Source: Daucus carota subsp. sativus | Lineage: Eukaryota > Streptophyta > Magnoliopsida > Apiales > Apiaceae | Direction of reading: 5' to 3' | DNA: 64,000 nt | Assembly (NCBI RefSeq): GCF_001625215.2 | Contig: NC_030386.2 | Location: 34,971,296-35,035,295 of the forward strand | In this document: in pieces, positions 25,001-37,226 of the stretch | Layout: every line of letters begins with the position of its first letter | Position numbering within the stretch: position 1 is the first letter of the stretch | Program-made: the position numbers and the translations under genes | Notes under the pieces: generated by a model | The model's input: only the letters and a program-made list of their open reading frames with translations | The model's database searches: none | Told to the model about the DNA's origin: nothing

Positions 25001-28000
25001 GTTGCCCCATCAACAGAACTTAAGGTTGATACCTATCATTTAATTATTGGTATTGATTATAGTATGAAAGTTTATGCAAGTTTAAGTTTCTAAAGGGGTG
25101 ACTTCTTATGCCATGCTGCAACCTTGTAATATTGCCCTTCCAGTGTATTGCTTTCAATGCAGATCTCTAACTTTTAGGAGCAAAGAGGAAGCAGTAGCTA
25201 TCTGAGAAGTGCTATAATACTACCCTAATTGCTACCTAAAGCTGCTTTTGATTCGGATCATTAATCTTATGCCCATTTAATATAATACAAGTCAAGTATG
25301 TTGTTGCTTCTGTTTTCATTTATACTTGCTCTATCTTTGTCCACTCTGTCAGGAGGACTGGCAAAAGGAAAAACGGGACTTCCTTCAGAGTTTAAGTCGC
25401 ATCACATCATTACCTAGGACAAATGTGGGTGGTTCAAGTCCCGCCAGTGGTCATCACAATCAAATGGTATCCGTTTCTAAGCCCCATCTTTCACCTATGT
25501 CATCTCGGATGGAGCTAGCACCTCCAGCTGATAAGTCCGTTGCTGAGAAAAAAGCTGCAGTGTATGCTCAAACTGTCAAGACCTTGAACGATGCTAGGGA
25601 GTGCGGCTTACCATTTAAAGTAAGGGTCTTTCAAATTGTTTTAGTGAACTTAAAATTCTTTTTTCTATCTATAAAGCTGATTTTTCTACGCCTGCATACT
25701 TTCTCCATGCTTGTAAAATAACGACTCCTAATTTATTTTTTCACTTTTCTGGTACATGTACGATTCCTTTATAATGCAGAACTATTGATACTTCAGTAGT
25801 TAATTTGTTGTTCCACTCTGCTATTAAACAGTTCTTATGAAAATCATCTCTCCCAATAGTAGAATGCACTGAGGACTTTGCCTCTTAATAATATGCTTTC
25901 TGGGATTCCCTTTAATATATGTCTGTAGTTCTGTATACAAATTGATTTTTTTTCCCGTATGGCATTTATCGAGTCAACATAGAAGGAATTAAGAAATTGA
26001 AGGGATACAAAAGAACACACATTATTTTGACTTTCTGCTTAATGCAAATAATGGTCTTTCGGAGAAGGCCAAAAGTGGTGGTAATCTGGTTTTTTTGGTG
26101 AGGTTAGAAATTTATGAAAATTTAATCTCATGGTTAAAATAGTTTACTTCACCTTTCTAAGCTTTTTTAGTCATATAGTCAGACACCATGATGGTATTAA
26201 ATATATTAATAGATGTTATCAATGATCAAATTGAGTACAACTCATCTAATTGTAATCGACTTTTGGTAGCATGGATACATTATAATCTTATCTTTCTTGT
26301 TAGCCTGCCACAGCTTTCAAGAGTGCCTATGATAGTTTAAATCTGGATACTTCTGGTGGTAAATCAGTAAGCATGCAGAAAATATGGCACCTAATTCAGG
26401 TATTGAAGTAATATGGATACTTATTAAGGTAAAGTTTAAAGTTCTGTGTAGGGTTGTTCAAAAAATAGTTAATGTGTTTAACCATTACAGATGATGATGG
26501 GTGAGGATTCATATCCTCAACAAAATGTTTCAAAGAAAATGTCACTGATAATTGGTGCAAGGCGTCACCTTGAATGGGGGCATGAGAAACATGTCACTGA
26601 AACGATACAAAGTCATCCTGCTCAGGTAAGTAATTGGTCTTACTCTTCAGATATGTTTCGCTCAAAATCTTGCTGCAGAACTTTTCTGCTCTCACTGCTA
26701 GGGCATTCGGCAGTGTTAGCATTGTTAATATGATTATTTAAACAAACATATATTCCCTTTGATTCATCATATACTGATTTCATTATAGGCTGCTCTGGGT
26801 GGAGCCGTTGGAAAATTGCAACGAATTCATGCCTTTCTACGGGTATGTCTCAGTTATTTATAAACTAGCATGCGCAAGTTATGGGACTTGTGGCAGCATA
26901 TATTCTTATATGTAACTTTCACTTGTTACATATGATGTTTCAGAAACATATATGTATCTTTTTCTGAATATTTGTGGGGTTCCCTGTGTGCAGATTAGGT
27001 TGAGGGACTATGGTGTGCTTGATTTTGATGCTGGCGATACTCGTAGGCAGCCTCCTGTTGATACTACTTGGCAGCAGGTCACTACTGCAGCAAGTCTTTT
27101 TAATTTTAATTACAAGCTGTCGAGATATGTACATGTTTTTACATTTCAACGGTGAATATGCTATCTTATGATGTAGGTCCTTAACCTTTTTCTTCCTCGA
27201 AAATTGTTTTGTTGACACTAGTTCTTGAGAACACGGTATCCACTATCCATCAAGAACCTACACCTTACACTATAAGTTTATCACCTTTTTATTTTGGTTC
27301 TAAAAGTGAATTCCAAATCTGAATATGGTTCTATCATGTCTCTGTAGCTTATTGAGCTGCTTATCGACTCAAAACCCTTTTATGGCAAAACTTGTTGGGG
27401 CAATTAAGGACTTTAGTTCTAGAAGATAATGTTTTCATCGAGAATGTAAACTTTACATATTTTCCCTGTTATTATTATTATTTTTTCAAAAAAGGGAATT
27501 CTAAATGATGATCTCCAGTTTGATCACGGTGATATAGCATTCTGAACTGTTTATATACTCACATCCTTTTGTAGTAAAGCTTGTCAGGAAAACCAAATCT
27601 CTCTTGTTTTGACTACCTTTGCCATTATTTACCAACAGATTGAGGGTTCAAGCCGCCTATCAGGCAAAAGTGGTGTGTGTGGGTTCAATAAAAAAAAAAC
27701 CTCTAACCAGAATATAAAAGAGTGGGTTTTATAAAAAAAAATCGGGAAACGGAGAGAATGAAGGGACATTAGTAAACATACAGGATAAGACGAGGAGAAA
27801 AAATGAAGCTATTAGCATAACAAAAGTAATAATGGAAATCAGAGATCAAGAAATGAGAAGAGGAAAGATGGTCCCCACAATATATTTATGTATATTAGAC
27901 ACTAAGGCGAGGATTGAAGGGGAAATTAAGTTAAGTCTATGAACTTATCAGTTTGGAGTCTTTTATTGATGGTCCTGGCACTTGTTATCTAGTTTTATAT

Positions 28001-31000
28001 AGTAGTATAGCTCTAAGCAATTCATGATTGGAGGCCATGTAAATGAATGTCGTGGGCTGAACAAGAACTGGCTTGACAATTCTTGATTGGAGGCCATGTA
28101 AATGAATGTCGTGGGCTGAACAAGAACTGGCTTGATAATTGATATTGTATCTATATCCTTGTATTGCTAATTTTTTCTATAAATAGGTTATTTTCTCATT
28201 CTCAGAATTTTTTCCCTGAGTTTGTTATTAGAGTTGTAAGATGTGGCTGCCAAGATTCTGGGCAGTAGCCTCTCAACGTAGATCATTTCTTATACTGTCA
28301 CTTCACTTGCATTTACCCATTAGTTGTGATTTTTCTTTTTTACCCCCATAACTCATGGCTTATTAGTGCTTATACCTTTCCTGATCAAACTATTTGAATA
28401 TATTGTTAGCTGCTGACACAAAGCCAAATTTTAACCAAATGCTGTTATGCTGAAATTGTACTTCCCTTCCTTTTCTTATATATTAAAAAAATTAGTGGAG
28501 TGGGACTTTTTTGACAGTGAATTAGGGTCTGTTTGAGAGTGTTGTTCAAAACTGTTGTGCTGGTAAAAAAAAAAAGTGCTACAGAAATCAGACAACTGTT
28601 TGGTAATATATTTAATATTCGCATGTTTTGGGGTTTAATATAAAAAATAATGATTTGGGTAAGGTTTGATAGAGAATTATGTGACAACTTCCCAAGAAAG
28701 CTGAACAACAGCTTTTTTCAAAAGCATGGGGGGACCTGCTTTCTCTAAAAGTAGCCAAAAGCTGTTGTTTAGAAAAGCTGTTTTTAGATTTACCAAACAG
28801 ATTTTTACTTGCTTTTAAGAAAAAAAAAACTGTTGTTGCTGCATGCAATGGCAATGCCGAAAGGGCCTTTATTCAGTTGCTGGAAATAAAAGGCAAAGCT
28901 GAGAAAAATATATCATAGAAAGACTACCACATACACCTTTTTGCATGTTTTTTCAGCTCAGCTGCTGTTGTGTTGTTGACTTTCCTTGAACATCTTTTCC
29001 ACAAGTGTTTATAGTTTTGGCTCTTTCTCACATTCTCCTGATACAAAATTAGATATTATATACATGTATCTGTATGATTGTATCATCTGTATCTCCTTGA
29101 TTTAATTAAATTTGGATATCTTTGGCAGAATTACTATTAAAAAACTTTTGCTCTTCCCTGTGATGACAGATATATTTCTGCTTAAGAACTGGGTACTATG
29201 ATGAAGCTAAAGATGTTGCATCATCCTCTCGTGTATCTCAACAGTTTGCTTCCCAGGTAGTGAGTTTTCAGCACTTGTGATCCATAATTTCTTCTTTCAT
29301 CCTTTGTTATATATTCTCCCATGTTAACAGCTTAAAGAGTGGATTTCTTCTGGAGGCATGGTATCAGCTGAGACTGCTGCTTCTGCTGCAGAAGAATGTG
29401 AAAAAATGTTAAGAATGGGTGATCGAGTAGGGCGAACTGCATATGACAAAAAGAAGTTGCTCCTATATGCAATTGTCTCTGGTTCTCGGAGGCAGATTGA
29501 TCGATTGCTTAGAGAACTGCCTACTCTTTTCAATACTATTGAGGATTTCTTGTGGTTCAAATTGTGTGCTGTACGAGACCAACCAGGTGGATCCTCCTTT
29601 GTCCTTAATGATGGGTCGTCTCCTTACACTTTAACTGATTTGCAAGCTTACTTGAATAAGTTTGAGCCATCATACTATACAAAGAATGGAAAGGACCCGC
29701 TGGTGTATCCCTATGTTTTGCTATTGAGTATACAGTTACTACCCGCTATTTTGTACCTGTACAAGGATATGGGAAATGAAGCGTATAATATAGATGCTGT
29801 TCATATTTCAATTGTGGTGGGGGACCATGGAATACTTGCTGAAGGTTTTGGAGCTGGTCAGACACTAGGGATGATGGATGCTTTTGCAGAGGCATCTAGT
29901 TTGATTAGGCAGTACGGGGCACTTTATTTACAACATGACGATCTTTTAATGGCACTGGAATATTATGCACAAGCTGCTGCGACAATGGGTGGAGGGCAGC
30001 TGTCATGGACTGGAAGAGGAAGTGCAGATCAGCAATGGCAGAGAACATCAATGCTAAAGCAACTTCTGATGGAGCTGTTGTTACGTGATGGTGGAATACA
30101 TCTTTTGCTCGGTTCAAGGGGTGCAGGGGAAGAAGGTGAGCTTGGAAGATTTTTGACAGATGGAAAATCAAGACAACAGTTTTTGCTTGAAGCTGCTCGC
30201 CAGTGTCAGGAAGCTGGACTGTATGAAAAAGTAATTACTCCCATTTCCTTATTCCTTTTGATGGCAAAATTATATGTTTGCAGTGCACATATGGACCCTA
30301 ATTTTGTTATCCTGTCTGCTCTTCTGATATTTGCCATATATCACTTTAGTTTAACGTTCCTTGCTTCATTATGTTTTGTGCTGAGCACTTGCGCTGATTG
30401 AATCACTCCTTAGAGTCCTTGATTGATCTTTTCATGGACATTGGCACAAGGCATTTTTCTGGCCAATTAACTAACACAAGGCATTCTGGCTTATTAGAGA
30501 CAGGAACCGAACAGCTATGAACTAGCTGAGCTTAGGTCCATGCCTTATGGTCTTAATAATGTGAACATCAACTCCTTCACTTTCTCCAAGGCCTGGGTTT
30601 TAGTGAAAATCTCGCAGGAAAAAAAATTCTTATACCCTCAATCAATTACATCTTCTAATCTTAAAAAATATAACTTCAGGTATTACTGTAAATTACTTGT
30701 TGCTAGTATGTAAGGTGTGTGGAGTAGACCTTAGCATTGGTTTAATATCTAAGTGTACCTATAGACTCTCCTTTCTTTCTCCTAGCTCTCGTCACGTGTA
30801 TTCATATACTTCATATGTGATTCATTTACTTTAATATCTCTCTGCGTTGCTCCCCCAAGTGTTTTTCTGGTAGTGGATGAGATAAGTTATAATCCCTTAG
30901 AAGTTACTATCAGCGGCCAAATAATTAACGCCTTTTTAAAGTTTTACAACACATTTACTTTAAATAATCCAACTATTCTGATCCTTTCTTGATATCTTTG

Positions 31001-33199
31001 AAACAAGATGGTTTGTGGATGAATTCCTTCATCTAAATGTGCTATAAATCAAATTAATTGCTTATTTACTATACTTGCAACCCTTAAATCCTTGGATTTT
31101 ATTAATTTTTTTTCCTTCATACTAACAAACGGGTTGCCTTTTTTATAACCTCTCAGCGACAATTTGTAACTTTTATGTGAATTCTAGCTTGGTGATTTGC
31201 GTTTGTCTAATATCTCTAACTCTCCTTTTGTTTGATTTAAAATCCAGTCTATTGAGATTCAGAAAAGGGTTGGGGCATTCTCTGCTGCTTTGGATACGAT
31301 AAACAAATGTCTTTCAGAAGCAATCGGTGCTCTATCACGGGGAAGATTGGATGGTGAGAGTCGTACTGCTGGGCTCATCCACTCTGGAAATGAGCTTGTG
31401 GAGACTTTTAAATATTATCCTGAAGTCAGGTTGTTTACTGATTTCTTTTATGTTGCTATATATTCTTTCTATTGGCGTGTTATGGCTTGATTAAAAATGT
31501 TATCAATGTTCAAGTGAACCTATGTTGAGGCTAGCCCAGTTCTATTTTGCAAGCTTTGCTAATTTTTAATTTTATACGATCTGAAAGTATATATCTTTTG
31601 CAACATATAAAAGCCAAAGAATCTTGATGTTTTTATGTATCAGAATGGCAGCACATTTCATCAACCTGCCTTTTATCTTGCTTAATGCTTGCTCTTCTTG
31701 ATGAAGTATGTGTTCTTTTCTTCTGTTCATATTTTCTAATTATCTTGTCTTTTGTTCAGTCTTCAAGAAAGAGAACAAGTTCTGGAGCAGCAAATGGTGT
31801 TAAGACAACTTGAGACCATTCTATCAATCCATAAGCTGTCCAGACTGGGTAATCATATAGATGCTCTGAGGGAGGTGGCAAGACTTCCGTTTCTGCCTCT
31901 TGATCCACGTGCACCAGATGTTAATGTTGACGTGTTTCAGAGGTTATCTCCTCATGTCCAAGCTTGTGTGCCTGACCTTCTTAAAGCCGCTCTTCATTGT
32001 TTGGACAATGCAATTGATACTGATGGATCACTTCGTGCTTTGCGAACCAAGGTATGGCAAGCTATATTTAATATAGATATTTAAGCTCTATTTCAACATC
32101 TATTTTTGTGGCCCATTTGGTTCTAGTAACTAGTTTTCCTTTAGAAGTTACGAAATATGAATAATGTTGGTATGTGTGTCTCTTCTGGTTGCATCAAGCA
32201 TGAACCATATGGATATATGTTCACCTCACGCACGTGCCCATGTCGAGAATAATGAGACTCTTTGTTCAGCTAATAAGCGCCAGTTACACTCTTAAGTATG
32301 CCAACATTGAATGATATTTTTGGGAGCATATAGTGTTATTGGGATTTGGGGTTATACCTGATTTTAGGGAAAAAAATCGGGATTTAACCCCGGTTGTCAC
32401 ATTATGACTACAAATAATAACTTTTTTGATATGATAAAATTTGTAATTTTTTTAAACACATGAAGAATCCCGGCTTTGTTTGTGACATCTTGAGTCCTGT
32501 GACTTTGGCAATATTGACTATTAAGCTACTTAGTATAAAGCAGGAAAGAGTGCAAGTGAGGTCAAGGTTAAATTTGTACGGAGGATGTAAAGTTCACTGC
32601 AGGAAAATGCATGTTTTAAAAGAGGTTTACTATAACTTAACACCAGCGAAATCTGTTTTTTCGTGGCTTTAGTATTGGCAATTGAGATGGTTTGGGTTTA
32701 CCTTTTTGTTATATTACTATACAAGGAAAACATCATAGATCTAACACTAACAGCATGCTAGCACACTGTTGGGTTTTACAACTTGCCTCATTTTGCTTAT
32801 AACATTATACAGGAATCATTTCTGGTTTTATTCTGTGTAGCGTATGTTCTTTGTTTAACGAGGGTTTGAGGCCTAATGTATAAAGCTATTATTATTGTTT
32901 CAAAGGGGCAAGTTGACAAGCAAACTGATATTTATAGCTGTTGCTAAACACAGATACATATATTCGGAATATGTTCATGATCATTTATGAAAGATGATTA
33001 AGCTGTGATGATATTAGAGTCATTATCTATGAAATGTTGTGTGTGTGTGTTTTGATTAATTCTTAATCTGCATTTAGTACCATTTTCGTTCAATAATAGA
33101 CTTTTATTTGGTACCATGCAGATTGCAAATTTCCTTGCAAACAATTTGAATAGAAATTGGCCTCAAGACTTGTATGAAAGAATTGCTAGAAGCCTCTGA
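22082..33199 (+). CDS. NUP93A: Nuclear pore complex protein NUP93
   Basis: Scaffold nucleoporin of the pore inner ring. Fifteen exons: 22082-22183, 22283-22374, 22571-22637, 23538-23597, 23756-23845, 25353-25619, 26304-26399, 26491-26625, 26789-26842, 26994-27077, 29170-29256, 29331-30230, 31248-31429, 31760-32051 and 33122-33199. All phases agree and the product is 861 residues, the usual length. Landmarks are WTDLLHSSSKLVEQAAPS, RNLDQLEALSKKLKSKTLR, TTFEDVFPAEATSVEEYLQQ, EECEKMLRMGDRVGRTAYDK, YLNKFEPSYYTKNGKDPLVY, YYAQAAATMGGGQLSW and LSIHKLSRLGNHIDALRE. It is largely alpha-helical with no membrane segment or FG repeats, as expected. Exon 12 alone encodes 300 residues. Introns are GT-AG and several carry repeats (23018-23377; 28021-28138; possibly 28525-28867). 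Intron 10 is 2.1 kb. The ATG was chosen for its match to homologues; an in-frame upstream extension exists but is not conserved as far as I recall. Confidence 0.97.
23018..23377. mobile_element. hAT-type MITE in NUP93 intron 3
   Basis: Ends CAGTGGCGGATGCA and TGCATCCGCCACTG are perfect inverted repeats. The flanks CTTTATAG (23010-23017) and CTTAATAG (23378-23385) are an 8-bp target-site duplication with one mismatch, as for hAT elements. It is 360 bp and non-coding, with internal GGGGGCA motifs near both ends. Confidence 0.87.
28021..28138. repeat. Two-copy 59-bp tandem duplication
   Basis: The unit starting TTCATGATTGGAGGCCATGT spans 28021-28079 and recurs almost unchanged at 28080-28138. 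It lies in NUP93 intron 10. Few differences between copies suggest a recent event. Confidence 0.92.
28525..28867. mobile_element. Possible hAT MITE in NUP93 intron 10
   Basis: The left end GGGTCTGTTTGAGAGTG and right end GGCAATGCCGAAAGGGCC resemble the GGGCCTGTTTGG-type ends of common plant hAT MITEs. Each end has a subterminal CTGTTTGGTAA/TTACCAAACAG pair in inverse orientation. No 8-bp target duplication was seen, so the boundaries are uncertain. Confidence 0.5.
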
Positions 33200-34967
33200 T
33201 GCCAAATCTATAAATGACAGTACACAAATTTGCAGGGTTGGTTAACTTAAATTGTTTAGCTCCTAGTTCCAGTGAGAAATCATTGTCTATTAAATCTGTT
33301 TTGCTTTCACGAGCAATGGTTTAGTTTTGTGGGAGAAGCACAGGTAAGACACTTCTAAGTTTGATGTTTAGTTGACTGTCATGCTTGTAATGTTTTTGAA
33401 GTTATATAAAGGGCAGATTTATGGTTGTGAATTTTGATATCATGCGATATATCGTGCTTATATGATTTTTTGGTATATTTGTTGCATGGATTTAACCAGG
33501 ACTAAAAAAAATAAAATTACACCCCCTCAAAATTGGCCTTCTTGTTGACCTGATAGTATGGATAGTAGAAACGAAAATATGTAAATACAAAATGGGAGCT
33601 GATCTCTGGCGGGGAGCTTTTTATCCGGTCAACTAATTTCAGCTGCTGGATTGTGGGAAGAAAGATTTTGCTTCGGCCACTATTTTTTGCTGGAAGACTT
33701 GCTACCAACAATTATTTTTAGCTGGTAGATTGTCTTTTAGTTCCAATTTTAGTTGGTAGATTACCTCTATTTCCGTACTATAGTACTAAAGTAGACAATT
33801 TTTTGGTTAAATTAAGAGTTGCTGGAAGGGGGGGGCTAACATAAATTGAAAAATTGTTACAATGTGATTATACTCGGTGGTTATGATCAGGTTTGATTGA
33901 GTCTATAATTCCTACAGTACCTTAATTCCACCAAACGATACGCTGAGCAGCTTCTAAGACTATAAACATAAAGTAATTGTGATATAATATTCAATATAAT
34001 ATTATTGAGGTCATTTCAATAAAATATTGTATTGAATTCATATAATTTAATTGAGATTATATTAAATATTTTGATTTTTTTCTAAATTTAATATAATGTT
34101 ACTATATTATATTAAAGTATGTAGCATGATGCAGAATCTAAATAATATATTATTACTTAATTATATATTAGAACTTTTACAAAAATTTAAAAGATTACTA
34201 ATAAAATACTTTTATTAAAACAGGTATGCTAATTTGGATTTTATAAGAACCTAATTCGAATTGGATAAACTGTTTTTGAAAATAATAAAAATGAATAGAA
34301 TAAAATAAAATATACTCATTAAATTTCAATTGGATTTTAATCACACTAAAACGAAACCGCGTTAAACATTGTTTGGACAGTGCATAAAGTTTGCTTTCTA
34401 TTTCAAGACAATTATGTAGCCTAGTATGGAGGGGTATTTTTTCTATAGTTTTTGGTTAATATATTTAACTTCGAAAAAAAAGGGTGCAAGTATTGGGCAA
34501 TAAAAGGCTAAAAAACATCGTAGTCTAGATCTAGATGTTGCAGAGATGCCAAGAAGGAGGCTGAGCAAAGTATAAAAGTGAAACTTCGGTTGCCACTCGC
34601 CACCGACAGTAGCTAGTGCTTGTGGTAGTTTTGGGTGATTCTGTACTTGCTCATACAATAGTAACAAACAAACAGAGAGTCGCAAAACGATGATAGTATT
34701 ACGTTTGTGCAAGAGAAGACCCCTAAACATTTGCACATCAACTCTAATAGAGTAATAGCCCCTTTTCTTTTGCCATTACTAGAGTCTTGGAGCCTTGACA
34801 ACCGTGAATTAAGAAAAAGTTGGCCAATTTTTTTTTGTTCTGATCCCCAAGCTTTCTGTTTTTCTTTTCATATACTAATTTCATTATGTCCAAAACAAAG
34901 AAACTAATTCACCGCAGAAACTGTGTCACGTGTAATATTTATGTTTTTTACCGAGTCAAGTGCATGC
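33200..34967. other. Intergenic spacer, no gene seen
   Basis: NUP93 3' flank followed by AT-rich spacer. Short open frames near 34440-34900 show no recognisable domain and are not called. Confidence 0.6.
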
Positions 34968-34976
34968 TATTATGAT

Positions 34977-35523
34977 GGGATTTTATATAAAACTGACCAC
35001 CCATTTCGTCAAAAAATCTCAGCTGACCCATCCAAAAAATTTCGGACTCATGTAAGTCACTGTAAACAAAATATATATCATCATTATTCATAACTCTTTA
35101 CTTAAACAATTATAAAAAATCAACCGTTTGTTTTTTCACTACAAAACCACTTCGAGTATTTTGATAATAGTCCTTAGTATTTATCAAAATAATTTGGGAA
35201 TTCCTAAAGCAACATAGATAGGATAATCATATAACTATATCTATAACTATATATTTTTTTAACTACATGGCTATGTTGCTTTAGAAATTCCCAAATTATT
35301 TTAATAAATATTAGGGACTATTATGAAAGTACTCGAAGTGGTTTTGTAGTAAAAAAATAAACGTTTAATTTTTTTTATAAATAATTAAGTAAGAAGGTAT
35401 GAATAATAAAGTGGGTAAAATGATATATATTTGGTTTATAGTGGCTTAAATGAGTCCGTAATTTTTTGGGTGGGTCAAGTGAGATTTTTTGATGAAATGA
35501 GTGGCTATTTTGATATAAAACCC
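34977..35523. mobile_element. 547-bp foldback Mutator-like MITE with perfect 9-bp target duplication
   Basis: The element starts GGGATTTTATATAAAACTG and ends with the inverse, TATAAAACCC. The two arms are complementary along most of their length and meet near 35235-35265. TATTATGAT is repeated exactly on both sides (34968-34976 and 35524-35532). Exact 9-bp duplications with GGGATTTT-type ends are typical of plant Mutator-like MITEs. It lies 44 bp upstream of the tRNA-Cys gene. Confidence 0.93.
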
Positions 35524-35566
35524 TATTATGATGAAATTTATTTATCCAACAATCATCAACACAAAT

Positions 35567-35638
35567 GGGTCCATAGCTCAGTGGTAGAGCAATTGACTGC
35601 AGATCAATAGGTCACCGGTTCGAACCCGGTTGGGCCCT
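35567..35638 (+). tRNA. tRNA-Cys (anticodon GCA)
   Basis: A 72-nt cloverleaf. Acceptor GGGTCCA (35567-35573) pairs with TGGGCCC (35631-35637) through one G-U pair. The D arm is GCTC/GAGC, the anticodon stem ATTGA/TCAAT with loop CTGCAGA (anticodon GCA at 35599-35601). The variable loop is AGGTC and the T arm ACCGG-TTCGAAC-CCGGT. Base 73 is T (U), the cysteine identity base. A box (TAGCTCAGTGG) and B box (GGTTCGAACC, 35617-35626) are present. A T6 run at about 35643 is a Pol III terminator. No intron. It matches the nuclear type of plant tRNA-Cys. Confidence 0.97.
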
Positions 35639-35642
35639 TATA

Positions 35643-35648
35643 TTTTTT
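35643..35648 (+). terminator. Pol III T-run terminator of tRNA-Cys
   Basis: Six T residues begin five bases after the tRNA 3' end, the usual RNA polymerase III stop signal. Confidence 0.75.
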
Positions 35649-35780
35649 AACTTTTCAGCAAAGAAGAGAAATCCTTTTGTTGATGCGAATGGACAATTTC
35701 CCATGGAACCAGTCTCATAAAACCGTATCCTATTTATAACCGTCATCAGCAAACATAGTATTTTAATTTTTAACAATCAT

Positions 35781-37226
35781 TTGGTTTTCATCTGCATGCA
35801 TCCACTACCTAGAGTGGCCTGTCTTTCTCTATTAAACCTCAAACTCAAACACATCAACAACGTTAAGGAACTTCATGCACAACTAATCACCAATGCCTTG
35901 TATTCATTTTCCAATCTTGCAAAACTGATTCAACAATATTGTTCATTCTCATCTCCACAAGCCACTAATCATGCAGACTTAATTCTCAAACACTTCGAAA
36001 TTAATACAAACGTGTATCTTTTGAATGTGTTAATCAGGTGTAGTTCTCCCAGACATTCTGTCCAGGTTTTCAAGAATTATGTCTCGCGGCCGGGGGTTTG
36101 TTTCGATAATTTTACGTATGTTTTTGCACTTGGAGCTTGTGCGAGAGCTAGTTTGTTGTTGGAAGGGAGACAAATACATTGTAGGGTGGTGAAACATGGG
36201 TTTTGGACTGATGTTATGGTGCAGACTACTGCTGTGCATTTTTATGCCAAGAGTCGGGATGTTGGATCTGCACGTAAGGTGTTTGATGAAATGTCTGTGA
36301 GAAGTAGAGAGACTTGGAATGCTATGATTGCTGGGTATTGTTCACAGAGGGAAAGGGTTGGTGGGGATGCATGTGGGGTTGCGTTGAGTTTGTTTTGTGA
36401 GATGTTGGGTGGTGGGGTGAAGCCGGATGGGACTACAATGGTGTCTGCTTTATCTGCGGTTTCTCAGCTAGGTGTTTTGGAGAGTGGGATTTGTGTCCAT
36501 GGGTATGTGGAGAAAATGTTGTGTGAGCCGCAGAATGATGTGTATGTGGGAACTGGACTTGTTGATATGTATTCGAAATGTGGGTGTGTTGATAGTGCTA
36601 TGTGGATATTCAAGAGGATGAAAGAAAGGAATGTTTTGACGTGGACAGCGATGACTACGGGACTGGCTATTCATGGGAGAGGGAAAGAAGCACTGGAAGT
36701 CCTGGATATGATGGAGGGTCATGGACTTGTACCCAATGCAGTGACTTTTACTAGCTTGCTATCTGCTTGTTGCCACGGAGGGCTTGTTCAAGAAGGACTC
36801 TCGTTGTTTTACAGTATGGACCGGTTTGGAGTTCTGCCAACACGACAACACTATGGATGTATTGTTGATCTTCTTGGTCGAGCTGGGCATTTGGAAGAAG
36901 CTTATAATTTCATAGATAATATGCAGGTCGAACGAGATGCGATACTCTGGAGGACTCTACTAAGTGCTTGTAATGTGCATGGGGATTTGTTGACAGGAGA
37001 GAAGATTAGGCAGATCCTACTAAATATGCAAACGGAACAGAAATTTAAGTCCACGGGTGCTGCAGCTGATATGAGTGAGGACTACATAGCTTTATCTAAT
37101 ATGTATGCTTCTGCAGATAGGTGGGATGATGTGAAGATAGTGAGGGAGGAAATGAAATTTAAGGGGTATGGAAGTAAGCCCGGTCTTAGTTCTCTACAGT
37201 CACCTGGTAACTTCATTACGGGTTAG
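35781..37226 (+). CDS. PLS-class pentatricopeptide repeat protein, E subgroup, MEF20-like
   Basis: Intronless, up to 481 residues; a second in-frame ATG at 35796 is also possible. The PPR superfamily binds RNA, and E-class members direct C-to-U editing in organelles. The N-terminus has KHINNVKELHAQLITNALYS, typical of PLS proteins. Repeats follow, with TWNAMIAGYC, VYVGTGLVDMYSKCGCVDSA, TWTAMTTGLAIHGRGKEALE, VTFTSLLSACCHGGLVQEGL and HYGCIVDLLGRAGHLEEAYN. The C-terminal E-type region contains EDYIALSNMYASADRWDD and ends soon after KPGLSS. There is no DYW domain. From memory the best match is Arabidopsis At3g18970 (MEF20), a mitochondrial editing factor. Targeting and RNA target are inferred only. 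It starts about 140 bp after the tRNA-Cys gene on the same strand. Confidence 0.93.
   Translation: MVFICMHPLPRVACLSLLNLKLKHINNVKELHAQLITNALYSFSNLAKLIQQYCSFSSPQATNHADLILKHFEINTNVYLLNVLIRCSSPRHSVQVFKNYVSRPGVCFDNFTYVFALGACARASLLLEGRQIHCRVVKHGFWTDVMVQTTAVHFYAKSRDVGSARKVFDEMSVRSRETWNAMIAGYCSQRERVGGDACGVALSLFCEMLGGGVKPDGTTMVSALSAVSQLGVLESGICVHGYVEKMLCEPQNDVYVGTGLVDMYSKCGCVDSAMWIFKRMKERNVLTWTAMTTGLAIHGRGKEALEVLDMMEGHGLVPNAVTFTSLLSACCHGGLVQEGLSLFYSMDRFGVLPTRQHYGCIVDLLGRAGHLEEAYNFIDNMQVERDAILWRTLLSACNVHGDLLTGEKIRQILLNMQTEQKFKSTGAAADMSEDYIALSNMYASADRWDDVKIVREEMKFKGYGSKPGLSSLQSPGNFITG

Noticed and set aside
27600-27720. SINE-like segment (GGGTTCAAGCC then an A run)
   Set aside because: Too short and without a target duplication or A box.
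27990-28230. Solo-LTR-like sequence (CCTTGTATTGCTA, TATAAATAGG)
   Set aside because: No TG..CA ends or 5-bp duplication could be found.
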